From positions 1 through 64,000 of the forward strand of contig NZ_JACHOV010000007.1 of assembly GCF_014200045.1 (NCBI RefSeq): 64,000 bases of DNA, read 5' to 3'. The DNA is from Rhizorhapis suberifaciens. Its GTDB lineage: Bacteria > Pseudomonadota > Alphaproteobacteria > Sphingomonadales > Sphingomonadaceae. Below, one piece after another: positions 18,861 to 27,002 of the stretch. The notes under the pieces are model-generated. The model was given only the letters and a program-made list of their open reading frames with translations, was not told the origin of the DNA and did not search any database. Position numbers and translations under genes: made by a program. Numbering within the stretch: the stretch's first letter is position 1; each line of letters starts with the position of its first letter.

Positions 18861-18875
18861 GTATGCAAAGCATAC
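18861..18875. promoter_or_regulatory. Palindromic operator candidate between ligM and purU
   Basis: GTATGC-AAA-GCATAC is a perfect palindrome in the divergent ligM/purU spacer, with an additional GTATG half-site at 18884. Its position could serve both genes. The regulator is unknown and no regulator gene lies adjacent. Confidence 0.45.
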
Positions 18876-18965
18876 TGATATTTGTATGTTAGGCAAACGA
18901 AATATGGGCCGCCGAATCAGCGCGCGCTTTTTTTTGGGTAGATGACGGAAGAAAGGGGTCACCCT

Positions 18966-19826
18966 ATGCGTAGAACTCACATTTTGACTTTGTCGTGCGA
19001 GGACCGTCCCGGTCTGGTTGCGGAGGTGGCAGGATTCCTGGCCCGAAACGGATGCAACATTCTGGACTCGCAGCAATTCGACGACATCCACACCAACAAG
19101 TTCTTCATGCGTATTCAATTTGAGGTCATCGCGCCGGACATGGATCTTGAGGCGTTGAAGGACCGGTTTGCGTCCATTGCAGATGCTGCCGACATGACGT
19201 GGAAGATGCGGGGCACTGATGAACGCATGAAGGTGTTGCTGATGGTTTCGAAATTCGACCACTGCTTGGGCGATCTGCTCTACCGCGTGCGGATCGGGGA
19301 ATTGAAGATGGACGTCGTCGGCATCGCATCCAATCACCCGCGCGAGGTCTTAAGCGTGTCACTGATGGGCGACATTCCTTACCATTATCTGCCAATCACC
19401 AAGGAAACCAAGGCGCAGCAGGAAGCTCAGATCAAGGCGTTGGTGAACGAGACGGATGCGGATTTGGTGATCCTTGCCCGCTACATGCAAATCCTGTCAG
19501 ATGACCTGGCCGCATTCCTGTCAGGCCGATGCATCAACATTCACCACAGCTTCCTGCCGGGCTTCAAGGGCGCAAAACCCTATCATCAGGCGCATGCGCG
19601 GGGCGTGAAGATGATTGGCGCCACGGCGCACTATGTGACGGGTGATCTCGACGAGGGCCCAATCATCCATCAGGATGTGGAGCCAATCAGCCATGCCGAC
19701 TCCCCTGACGATCTGGTGAGGAAAGGCCGCGATATTGAACGCCGCGTACTGGCCACCGCCGTTCATTTCCACACCCAGGACCGGGTGCTGCTGAACGGCA
19801 GCACCACGGTCGTGTTCAAGGACTAA
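18966..19826 (+). CDS. purU: Formyltetrahydrofolate deformylase
   Basis: A 286-residue PurU: an N-terminal ACT domain ([20 protein letters not shown]) of about 85 residues followed by a formyltransferase-like catalytic domain with [20 protein letters not shown] and [16 protein letters not shown], which hold the catalytic Asn, His and Asp. It hydrolyses 10-formyl-THF to formate and THF. The start at 18966 is chosen because AAAGGGG precedes it, giving the usual family length; an ATG eight codons upstream is less likely. Divergent from ligM, it probably regenerates free THF during O-demethylation. Confidence 0.92.
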   Translation: MRRTHILTLSCEDRPGLVAEVAGFLARNGCNILDSQQFDDIHTNKFFMRIQFEVIAPDMDLEALKDRFASIADAADMTWKMRGTDERMKVLLMVSKFDHCLGDLLYRVRIGELKMDVVGIASNHPREVLSVSLMGDIPYHYLPITKETKAQQEAQIKALVNETDADLVILARYMQILSDDLAAFLSGRCINIHHSFLPGFKGAKPYHQAHARGVKMIGATAHYVTGDLDEGPIIHQDVEPISHADSPDDLVRKGRDIERRVLATAVHFHTQDRVLLNGSTTVVFKD

Positions 19827-19901
19827 GCCGCCTTGCCCCTGCAATTGAAGGCAGCAGCCGACCGCCGCCCAGCGGCAGCGGTCGAGCCGCGGCGGATTGA
19901 A

Positions 19902-20243
19902 ATGACGCAAAAGATCATCGTGCGGGACATCCGTCTTGCCGCGGATATCGGCGTCTATGCCCATGAGATAGGCCGGCTGCAGGCGCTGACCGTCCATGTG
20001 GCACTGCAGGTGCTGGCTCAGAAATCGGATCGGCTGGCAGACACGATAGACTATAATGTGATTGTGGCGCATGCCTCAGCCCTTGCTACGCAGCGTATCG
20101 ACCTGATCGAGACATTCGCACAGCGCCTGGCCCTCGCCTGCCTCGATCATCCGCCGGTGCTGGAGGTCGAGGTCCAGGTCGAAAAACCCGGCGCGCTCGC
20201 CAACGGAATGGCGAGCGCGCAAGTGGTGATGAAAGCTCTGTAA
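19902..20243 (+). CDS. folB: Dihydroneopterin aldolase
   Basis: A 113-residue FolB, which cleaves 7,8-dihydroneopterin to 6-hydroxymethyl-dihydropterin in folate synthesis. Glu22 in YAHEIGRLQ and Lys95 in VEKPGALA correspond to the substrate-binding Glu and catalytic Lys of the family, and TIDYNVI is the conserved middle strand. A TTG at 19833, just after purU, would add 23 residues rich in Ala and Arg; AAGGA lies ten bases before that TTG, so this longer start is possible. It follows purU closely, likely in one transcript. Confidence 0.85.
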   Translation: MTQKIIVRDIRLAADIGVYAHEIGRLQALTVHVALQVLAQKSDRLADTIDYNVIVAHASALATQRIDLIETFAQRLALACLDHPPVLEVEVQVEKPGALANGMASAQVVMKAL

Positions 20244-20257
20244 TTTGCCCAATTAGA

Positions 20258-20449
20258 CTAACGGAGCGGTTCGCCGGAGCCTGCATCGTTCAGCAAATCG
20301 TCGGAGCGGGCCGACTCTTTGGCGCCTGCAGGTTCGGTGGATGGCCGCGGAGGCTCCCCTTCCTTGTCAGGCCTGCGCATATTTTCGTTCTCGACCTCCC
20401 TATTTTGAGGCCGCTGCTTCTTCCTTCGGTCCGAATCCTTTATGGCCAT
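20258..20449 (-). CDS. Small disordered protein at the end of the HprK/PqqD-like cassette
   Basis: A 63-residue, highly charged ORF (Arg, Glu, Pro, Lys rich) with no hydrophobic core; it resembles no family I know. It overlaps the end of the nucleotidyltransferase gene by 50 bases in another frame. An internal ATG at 20380, 20 bases after that gene's stop, would give a 40-residue peptide ending SDDLLNDAGSGEPLR. It may be a real small protein, a peptide substrate of the cassette, or a spurious frame. No strong ribosome site supports either start. Confidence 0.4.
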   Translation of the reverse strand: MAIKDSDRRKKQRPQNREVENENMRRPDKEGEPPRPSTEPAGAKESARSDDLLNDAGSGEPLR

Positions 20450-21473
20450 CGCGCGATCTCCTCTGGCCGGTCAACGCCCCGGCGGTAGACTTGATCCACA
20501 AATGACGCGCCAGCATCATTGGCGGCATGCGCAACCAGTGAGAGCGAATATAGAAGGCAAGCAGGGTCAGCGGGCGTTTCTGCCGTCCCCAGCCATCGCG
20601 CGCCAGCAGGCGTCGAACATAAAGGCGGTCGGCAAATCCCAACCGCGCGCCGGAACCGAACAGGAACTTCACCAGCCGCTGGCCGCGCGCAAGGTGATCT
20701 GAAAGACCATGCAACTGTGCTCTCGTCCCCAGCCGGCCTTGATCGCCGTCATAATCCTCAAGCAGACAATGCAGGTCCCAGAGGTTTCTCAAGCCTCCCG
20801 CCAAATCTCCGTCGGCGAGCAGATGGGCCACGCAGTGCAACACGCGATCTTCGGGCGAAAGGACGCAAAGACCATCATTCAATTCCACCCGATCCGCTAT
20901 CATCGCAATGAAATCGGGCCGCTGCCGCGCCGTCATCGGTAAAATCGTGTGATGCACGTCGATCATTCGGTCGCGTTCGCGGTGTATCAAGGGCGGAAGC
21001 TCGTGCATCCATCGGCGATAATATTGCTGATCATAGGTGTTTGATTTCACCCACTCCCAGCCTGCGGTCAGCAGCGCCTCTTCCACCGCACCAAGCGCCG
21101 CGCGGGGTACTAATATGTCGAGATCGCCAATCGAACGTCCGACACCGGCTCCCAACCCCGCGGCGACATAGGCGGTTCCTTTGAGCAAGATGACGGGTAT
21201 GTCCAGCCCGGCAAGCGCCACGCGCGCACGGTCCGCTTCCCACAGGGCTTGCCGCCTCCCCAATGCGGCCTGCTCCCGCGCATCGGCCATGATATGCTGG
21301 ACTGGCTGCGGCATCGCCAACCCCTGAAGCCTATGGGCAAGCGTCCCGATCAGCTGTTCCGCTCTGGCTATAGCGATGACTGCGTTCCACTCGCCAGCGG
21401 AAAGGCTAAGGACAGACGCCGGATCGCGAAGCGCGCGGACAAGGAGAAGCGCGCTCAAGCGATTTCCGTCCAT
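20400..21473 (-). CDS. Uncharacterised nucleotidyltransferase-family protein (PF14907 type)
   Basis: A 357-residue protein with the minimal nucleotidyltransferase signature: ILLKGTAYVAAGLGAG (about 95-110), then VGRSIGDLDILV with Asp117 and Asp119 as metal ligands, followed by helical C-terminal parts. It resembles the NTP_transf_5 family (PF14907), which in some lasso-peptide clusters acts with an HprK-like kinase. It overlaps the upstream kinase gene by 19 bases, so the two are co-expressed. It may nucleotidylate a protein or peptide; the substrate is unknown. Confidence 0.78.
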   Translation of the reverse strand: MDGNRLSALLLVRALRDPASVLSLSAGEWNAVIAIARAEQLIGTLAHRLQGLAMPQPVQHIMADAREQAALGRRQALWEADRARVALAGLDIPVILLKGTAYVAAGLGAGVGRSIGDLDILVPRAALGAVEEALLTAGWEWVKSNTYDQQYYRRWMHELPPLIHRERDRMIDVHHTILPMTARQRPDFIAMIADRVELNDGLCVLSPEDRVLHCVAHLLADGDLAGGLRNLWDLHCLLEDYDGDQGRLGTRAQLHGLSDHLARGQRLVKFLFGSGARLGFADRLYVRRLLARDGWGRQKRPLTLLAFYIRSHWLRMPPMMLARHLWIKSTAGALTGQRRSRDGHKGFGPKEEAAASK

Positions 21474-22315
21474 AGCCGCTCCACCAAATCCAGCGCGTCG
21501 CTGCCCGACGCAAAATCGATGGCATGTGCGGGCACCATGTCGACGAAGCGGGACAGCGCAACAAATCCAGCTTCACCCAGCGCCACATAGTTGGTCGACG
21601 CCTGCGTCAGACGGACGAAGCTTTCGCTTTTCGCCATTGGCCGGATCGCGGCAACGTGGCCAAAGCGCGGGAAGAGCAGCATGGCCGGAACAGTCCCCTC
21701 CCCCATCCGCTCGACTGCCTCAGAACGAGGCTTTAGATGCCGAATGTCACCCTTTGGCGTACCGGCCATAAGCGGGCCGAAGCGCTCCTCTACCACCATC
21801 TGCTGCATCACCTGGATTGCGCCGTTCTTCAGCGAGATCAATCGAGGGAAGGCGAACATCTCGCCGCTTGCAAGATCGAGCAACGCGAATTCATCGCCCA
21901 TCAACCGCCAGCCATGCTCGCCGAGCATTGCCGCCAATGTCGATTTTCCCGAGCCCGAGGCGCCCGTCATTACCAGCGCCCGTCCGTCCCGCTCCGCGCA
22001 GGAGGCATGCAACAGCACATGCCGCCGCCAGCCCAGCGCCATCTGCAGGTTCATTCCCATTTCAGCGGCCAACAACCCCTGCTCCAATGGCAGCGGCGCT
22101 GCATCGGGCAGCATGAAGTCACCTGCTATATTGACTGCAGGCCGCAACCAGCGACGCCATAGCTTTGCCGCTTCAAGGCGAACGGTGAAATCAGCAATTC
22201 CGTCCTCGGGCTGCGGATAAGCCGCATAAAGCTGGCGCAACTGGTCAATGGGCTGTTTCCATTCAGAGCCGATGCGAAAGGAAGCCGGGCCGATGCGGAT
22301 CGCAAAGCCATGCAT
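21455..22315 (-). CDS. HprK-related kinase (HPr-rel-A system)
   Basis: A 286-residue P-loop protein related to the kinase domain of HPr kinase. The Walker A motif GASGSGKST is at about 118-126, followed by GWRLMGDEFALLDLASGE, typical of the HprK-like fold. No HPr or PTS genes are nearby. The ATG at 22315 follows the PqqD-like stop as TGATG; a GTG one codon earlier is an alternative. TIGRFAM-type naming groups such proteins with a PqqD-related partner as the HPr-rel-A system, of unknown function. Related kinases phosphorylate lasso peptides. Confidence 0.82.
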   Translation of the reverse strand: MHGFAIRIGPASFRIGSEWKQPIDQLRQLYAAYPQPEDGIADFTVRLEAAKLWRRWLRPAVNIAGDFMLPDAAPLPLEQGLLAAEMGMNLQMALGWRRHVLLHASCAERDGRALVMTGASGSGKSTLAAMLGEHGWRLMGDEFALLDLASGEMFAFPRLISLKNGAIQVMQQMVVEERFGPLMAGTPKGDIRHLKPRSEAVERMGEGTVPAMLLFPRFGHVAAIRPMAKSESFVRLTQASTNYVALGEAGFVALSRFVDMVPAHAIDFASGSDALDLVERLWTEIA

Positions 22316-22596
22316 CACAAACGCTCTATCAGCCCAAGGCTGGCCAATTCTTCCAGCCTTGCGTGAATGACTGCGGGGAGGTCGGAGTGCATTCCAAATT
22401 CATAAAGCTGCGATAGCCGCTCCAGCAGTTCGCCCGGATCCAAGTCATCATCCTTCATCGCGCCGAGTATCTCAGGCACGGGAGAAGCCACTATATGCGT
22501 GATGCCGGACGGCCGATGATAAATAAGGCTCAGCTCATCGAGCGGTCGGATGACAAGGTCCGCAGCATCTTTCGCCCTGTAACGGATATGTTCCAT
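22315..22596 (-). CDS. PqqD-like protein of the HPr-rel-A system
   Basis: A 93-residue protein with the winged-helix layout of PqqD-like RiPP recognition elements: an N-terminal strand pair (LVIRPLDELSLIYHRPSG), THIVASPVPEILGAM and a C-terminal helix and wing. Such domains hold a peptide or protein substrate for a partner enzyme. It lies between the Tat-exported small protein and the kinase gene, with a TGATG overlap into the kinase. The family identity is from pattern recall. Confidence 0.75.
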   Translation of the reverse strand: MEHIRYRAKDAADLVIRPLDELSLIYHRPSGITHIVASPVPEILGAMKDDDLDPGELLERLSQLYEFGMHSDLPAVIHARLEELASLGLIERL

Positions 22597-22607
22597 GACA
22601 TGCGCGT

Positions 22608-23024
22608 TCAGCGCGGCATCTGCAGAGAAGCATAGCAGGTAAAACCACTATTCCCCGTCTGCAGCCTGCGGATATAATTCATGTAAGCCTGGTTCTGTTC
22701 ATAGGTGGTGCCGGGAAGCGCGCCGCCATTCATCGCGGCCTTCACCTCCTCACCCTTGAACGCGCGGCCTGCCGGTGGAAAGGCGCCGGGTGTATCGGGA
22801 GACACAGGCTGGCCGTCTGCCGCGACATATTGCCCCGACCGTCCAAGGTCAGGCACTGGAATTTCGCAATTCATGACTGAAGCGGCCGTCTGTGCAAGAG
22901 CCGGGCGGATCGACACGATCGCGGAAGTCGCCACAGCTCCCATGGCAAGCATCTGCCGACGGGAAGGCGCGGCCAATTCAAACGCCTTTTCCGGCTCAGA
23001 TTGGTTTGCTTCCATGTCCTTCAT
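22608..23024 (-). CDS. Tat-exported small protein of unknown function
   Basis: A 138-residue protein with a twin-arginine signal: PSRRQMLAMGAVATSAIVSI then PALAQ, with cleavage expected after ALA near residue 45. The mature part has two cysteines (MNCEI and FTCYASLQMPR) and no recognised domain. The start at 23024 is set by AAAGG six bases upstream; the much longer open frame runs antisense into phoR and is rejected. Being first in the cassette, just before the PqqD-like and kinase genes, it is a candidate substrate for their action. Confidence 0.75.
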   Translation of the reverse strand: MKDMEANQSEPEKAFELAAPSRRQMLAMGAVATSAIVSIRPALAQTAASVMNCEIPVPDLGRSGQYVAADGQPVSPDTPGAFPPAGRAFKGEEVKAAMNGGALPGTTYEQNQAYMNYIRRLQTGNSGFTCYASLQMPR

Positions 23025-23114
23025 GCAAGCCTTTTCCGTGATTTGCCTTTCAGAAGGGTAAATTGCTGAACAAGAAATGTCGCAGATGAAACGGAAATCC
23101 TCTAAATCCGCACC

Positions 23115-24374
23115 ATGAATCGGACTTCCACCCTGCAATTCACCGCTGCGCTGTTCATCATCCTGATCGGTGCGACAGGATCGCTGCTCTTCGGGGGAAG
23201 CTGGCAGACTGCGTTGATCGCCGTCGTCGCCGGCATTTTCGCGCTGACAATCGTCATCGATCGACAGCCACACGCCTCAGTGCCTTCGCCCACCCCACCG
23301 GAGCGTTCGACCGACCTGCTCAACAATCCGGACTTCGATGAAGCGCTAGAAGGCATTGTAGAACCGGTGTTGATTGTGGCGAACGAAAGGGTTGCGAGGG
23401 CCAATCGGGCGGCGCTCCGGCTGCTGGGCTCGCATATCGTGGGTGAAGACGTGCGTATCGCCATCCGACATCCGGCGGCGGCCGAGCGGCTGACCAACGC
23501 CGAAGCCGCGGCTGCGGGCGGCCCAATAAGCCTGATGGGCCTGGGTCAGCGGGAGCAGCGCTGGGAGATGCGCACAGTACCCCTGTCCAAACGGCGGATC
23601 ATGGTGCACCTTATCGACCGGACGGGCAGCCACGCGGCCGAACGCATGCGCGTCGATTTCGTCGCCAACGCCAGCCATGAACTGCGCACGCCGCTGGCCA
23701 CGATATTGGGTTTTATCGAGACCTTAGGCGATCCCAACGCCGGGAACGATCAAGAAACGAGAGACCGTTTTTTAAAGATCATGTTCGACGAGGCAAGACG
23801 GATGCAACGGCTGGTCGACGACCTGATGTCGCTGTCCCGGATCGAAGCGGAAAAATATGAACTGCCAGATAGCCCGGTTGACCTCGCGGGCCTCATCAAG
23901 GAGGTGGAGAACTTCTTCCACGAACATCGCGGCGAACGCGGGCAGAATGTAAAGAGCCAGATCGAGTCCGGTTTGCCACTGATCAATGGCGATCGCGCGC
24001 AGCTTGCCCAATTGCTGCACAATCTGGTGAGCAACTCGACCAAATATGGCCGGCCACAAACGCCCATCATTATCGCTCTTGCCCGGGGCTCTGGTGCTAT
24101 GGTCACCTTGGCCGTCACCGATGAAGGCGAGGGCATTCAACCGGACCATATCCCGCGCCTTACCGAGCGTTTCTATCGCGTGGATTCGGGGCGCAGCCGG
24201 GCCTTGGGTGGCACTGGCCTTGGCCTTGCTATCGTCAAGCACATCGTTGAGCGCCACCGCGGCCGTATGGATATCAGCAGCACGCTCGGCAAGGGAACGA
24301 CCATAACAATTCATTTGCCGCTGGCCGATCCAACAGCCGGCGCCGTTAAAACCGGCGCACTGTCATCAAACTGA
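23115..24374 (+). CDS. phoR: Phosphate regulon sensor histidine kinase
   Basis: A 419-residue membrane histidine kinase. Two hydrophobic segments (about 8-25 and 33-49) anchor it; a PAS-like region (~75-165) follows. The HisKA box FVANASHELRTPLATILGF holds the phosphorylated His near residue 190, and the ATPase domain has NLVSNSTKYG and GTGLGLAIVKHI. It should phosphorylate PhoB in low phosphate and be inhibited through Pst/PhoU. The pstSCAB-phoU-phoB genes follow on the same strand, and a Pho box straddles its stop codon. Confidence 0.93.
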   Translation: MNRTSTLQFTAALFIILIGATGSLLFGGSWQTALIAVVAGIFALTIVIDRQPHASVPSPTPPERSTDLLNNPDFDEALEGIVEPVLIVANERVARANRAALRLLGSHIVGEDVRIAIRHPAAAERLTNAEAAAAGGPISLMGLGQREQRWEMRTVPLSKRRIMVHLIDRTGSHAAERMRVDFVANASHELRTPLATILGFIETLGDPNAGNDQETRDRFLKIMFDEARRMQRLVDDLMSLSRIEAEKYELPDSPVDLAGLIKEVENFFHEHRGERGQNVKSQIESGLPLINGDRAQLAQLLHNLVSNSTKYGRPQTPIIIALARGSGAMVTLAVTDEGEGIQPDHIPRLTERFYRVDSGRSRALGGTGLGLAIVKHIVERHRGRMDISSTLGKGTTITIHLPLADPTAGAVKTGALSSN

Positions 24375-24388
24375 AACGCAATTGTCAC
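24360..24388 (+). promoter_or_regulatory. Pho box upstream of pstS
   Basis: Three seven-base repeats spaced by four bases, CTGTCAT-N4-CTGAAAC-N4-TTGTCAC, match the PhoB direct-repeat consensus CTGTCAT with an 11-base period. The box spans the phoR stop codon and lies about 100 bases before pstS, so PhoB-dependent activation of pstS-pstCAB-phoU-phoB is expected. Confidence 0.8.
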
Positions 24389-24490
24389 ATTGCCCCAATG
24401 AATCGCCACTAGTGACCCGAATCTGAAGTTCGTTACACAGGGAAGCGGGCGTCGAAATAAAGGGCGGTGCCCGATTTCATGGAGGCATAA

Positions 24491-25540
24491 TTGATCAAGA
24501 ACATCGCATTCCTGGCCGTATCAGCGCTCGCGCTCGCGGCTTGTCAGGATCAGGCAGGCGGGGGAAATGGCGGCGGGGCGCGCGACCAGATCCGCGCCGT
24601 AGGCTCGTCGACCGTCTTTCCATTCGCGACGGCGGTTGCCGAACAGTTCGTCAACAATAATCCCGGCATGAAATCGCCGATCATCGAATCAACCGGCACG
24701 GGCGCAGGCATGAAGCTGTTTTGCGCAGGCGTCGGCGCGGGTAATCCCGATATTGAAAATGCGTCGCGCCGGATGAAGGCATCCGAGTTCGAGATGTGCC
24801 AGAAGAACGGCGTCAAGGACATCATTGAGGTTCAGGTTGGAATTGACGGGCTTGCCTTTGCGGAGGCCACCAAAGGGCCCAAGTTCAAACTGACGCCCAA
24901 GCAGATCTATGAAGCGCTGGCTGCCGCCCCCTATGGCAAGGAGCAGAAGGCCGAAAAATGGTCCGACGTCGATCCCTCCCTGCCCGCGATCGCGATTTCG
25001 GTCTTCGGTCCCCCTTCCACTTCCGGCACCCGCGACGCCTTTGCCGAGCTCATCATGGAAAAGGGCTGCAAGAGCGACCCCGCCATGGAAAAACTGAAGG
25101 AAAGCGATGAGGACAAGTACAAGGAAACCTGCACCAAGGTGCGCGAAGACGGCAAATATGTCGATTCGGGTGAGAATGACAATCTGATAGTCCAGAAGCT
25201 TGGCGCGAACCCCAATGCCGTCGGCATCTTCGGTTACAGCTTCCTTGAAGAAAATCTCGACAATGTGCGCGGCATTCCGCTCAACGACATAGAGCCAAAT
25301 TACCAGAACATCGCTGACGGCAAATATCCGGGTGCGCGGCCGCTTTATATCTATGTGAAGAAAGCGCATGTGACTGCCATACCAGGCCTAAAGGAATATA
25401 TGGCAGAATTCGCCAAAGCCTGGGCGCCCGACGGCTATCTGGTGAAACGCGGCCTTATTGCAGCGCCGGACGCGGTGCGGAGCGCTAATGCAGAAATTGC
25501 GAAAAACCTGACCACCCTTGAAGGGGCGGACCTGAAGTAA
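24491..25540 (+). CDS. pstS: Phosphate-binding lipoprotein of the Pst ABC transporter
   Basis: A 349-residue PstS with a lipoprotein signal ending ALALAAC (Cys near residue 18). RAVGSSTVFPFATAVAEQF and IESTGTGAGMKLFCAG are phosphate-site signatures, and GPPSTSGTRDAFAEL is the central domain motif. It starts with TTG behind a strong GGAGG six bases upstream. It captures inorganic phosphate in the periplasm and delivers it to PstC-PstA. It follows a Pho box, and a hairpin after it may limit downstream expression. Confidence 0.94.
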   Translation: MIKNIAFLAVSALALAACQDQAGGGNGGGARDQIRAVGSSTVFPFATAVAEQFVNNNPGMKSPIIESTGTGAGMKLFCAGVGAGNPDIENASRRMKASEFEMCQKNGVKDIIEVQVGIDGLAFAEATKGPKFKLTPKQIYEALAAAPYGKEQKAEKWSDVDPSLPAIAISVFGPPSTSGTRDAFAELIMEKGCKSDPAMEKLKESDEDKYKETCTKVREDGKYVDSGENDNLIVQKLGANPNAVGIFGYSFLEENLDNVRGIPLNDIEPNYQNIADGKYPGARPLYIYVKKAHVTAIPGLKEYMAEFAKAWAPDGYLVKRGLIAAPDAVRSANAEIAKNLTTLEGADLK

Positions 25541-25551
25541 TATCCGCCCGC

Positions 25552-25585
25552 GGTGCGCCTGCCCACCCATAGGGGCAGGCGCACC
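25552..25585 (+). repeat. Strong hairpin between pstS and pstC
   Basis: GGTGCGCCTGCCC and GGGCAGGCGCACC form a perfect 13-bp stem with an eight-base loop in the pstS-pstC spacer. No long T-run follows. Hairpins in this place usually stabilise the binding-protein mRNA or attenuate read-through, so that PstS is made in excess over the membrane proteins. Confidence 0.65.
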
Positions 25586-25622
25586 GAGAGTGAGTTTTGT
25601 ATTTGCCTAGGGGTAAAGCGGC

Positions 25623-27002
25623 GTGAATGGCCTTGCCATCTTGTTCTTGATTGTAGGTCTTGGCGGCATCGCCTGGCTTAGCGCGCGCGCAAAGGCATCA
25701 CGCTTGCGCGCGGGCGGAAACCAAAGACTGCACAGCTTACCCAATTATCATGGCTGGTATGTGGCGCTTTGGACCGCGCTGCCCGCTCTACTGTTTCTGG
25801 CCGTCTGGAGCAATGTGTCGCCGGGCCTGGTGACGCAGGCAGTGCTGAGCAGTCCCACTGCTGCTGAACTACCAGAAGATGCTTTCGCCAGGGGAGCAAT
25901 CCTGTCGGAAGCGCGCAACATCGCCAACAACCGCCAGGCTGCTGCTTTCAATCCGCTCGCGCAGAAATTCGTGCCGCTTTATGCCGAAACCCAGACTCGA
26001 TATAATTCCGCAGGGCTTTTTTTGGCGCTGATACTGGCTTTTGCGGGAGGAGCTTATTCCTTTACGCGCATCCGCCCTGATTTCCGCGCACGCACCCGCG
26101 TCGAGCGGCTGATCATGATGGCCCTGCTGTTCGCTTCGCTGATTGCTATTGTGACGACCGTTGGCATTGTCGCATCGCTGCTGTTCGAATCCGCTCGTTT
26201 CTTCAGCATGGTTTCGCCTTTCAATTTTCTGTTTGGCACCAATTGGAGCCCGCAATCGGCTGCCCTAGGCTTTGGCCATGAGAACGCCTTTGGAGCGATA
26301 CCGCTTTTCTGGGGCACAATATTCATCGGCGCGATCATCGCGATGCTGGTGGCCATTCCGCTGGGCCTGATGAGCGCCATTTACCTCACCCAATATGCCC
26401 AGCCTGCCGTGCGAAAATGGATGAAGCCCATCCTCGAAACACTCGCCGGCGTGCCTACGGTTGTCTACGGCTATTTCGCCGCTCTTACCGTGGCTCCAGC
26501 GCTACGGGACTTCGCCGTCGCCATCGGCATCAGCAACGCCTCGTCGGAATCGGCGCTTGCTGCCGGCCTGGTGATGGGCGTGATGATCATTCCTTTCGTC
26601 AGCTCCATGGCCGATGACAGTATCGCGGCTGTACCGCAATCGATGCGCGATGGTAGCCTTGCCATGGGCGCGACAACCAGCGAGACGATAAAACGCGTCC
26701 TGATTCCTGCCGCGCTTCCAGGCGTCGTTGGCGGCGTGCTTCTGGCCGTCAGCCGTGCAATCGGAGAGACCATGATCGTGGTCATGGCCGCAGGACTTGC
26801 TGCCAACATGACCGCCAACCCATTCGCCAGCGTAACCACCGTCACGACCCAGATCGTGCAGTTGCTGACGGGCGATCAGGAATTCGACAGCCCCAAGACG
26901 CTCGCCGCCTTTGCGCTTGGCCTGGTGCTGTTCATCGTCACCTTGCTTCTCAACATCGTCGCTCTGCGCGTCGTCAAGAAATACCGGGAGGCCTATGACT
27001 GA
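25623..27002 (+). CDS. pstC: Phosphate ABC transporter permease
   Basis: A 459-residue permease with an N-terminal membrane helix, a long insertion (~80 residues, before the core), and the six-helix transport core with the cytoplasmic loop GATTSETIKRVLIPAALPGVV that contacts the ATPase. GTG start with GGGG nine bases upstream. It is longer than the enteric PstC (about 319), as common in alphaproteobacteria. It overlaps pstA by eight bases. Confidence 0.92.
   Translation: MNGLAILFLIVGLGGIAWLSARAKASRLRAGGNQRLHSLPNYHGWYVALWTALPALLFLAVWSNVSPGLVTQAVLSSPTAAELPEDAFARGAILSEARNIANNRQAAAFNPLAQKFVPLYAETQTRYNSAGLFLALILAFAGGAYSFTRIRPDFRARTRVERLIMMALLFASLIAIVTTVGIVASLLFESARFFSMVSPFNFLFGTNWSPQSAALGFGHENAFGAIPLFWGTIFIGAIIAMLVAIPLGLMSAIYLTQYAQPAVRKWMKPILETLAGVPTVVYGYFAALTVAPALRDFAVAIGISNASSESALAAGLVMGVMIIPFVSSMADDSIAAVPQSMRDGSLAMGATTSETIKRVLIPAALPGVVGGVLLAVSRAIGETMIVVMAAGLAANMTANPFASVTTVTTQIVQLLTGDQEFDSPKTLAAFALGLVLFIVTLLLNIVALRVVKKYREAYD

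Noticed and set aside
20258-22596. Lasso-peptide biosynthesis cluster
   Set aside because: The kinase, nucleotidyltransferase and PqqD-like genes recall lasso tailoring, but no asparagine-synthetase-like cyclase, transglutaminase-like protease or leader-type precursor is present.
23025-23273. N-terminal extension of the Tat-exported protein
   Set aside because: It would place the Tat signal in the interior and runs antisense into phoR; the internal ATG has a good ribosome site.
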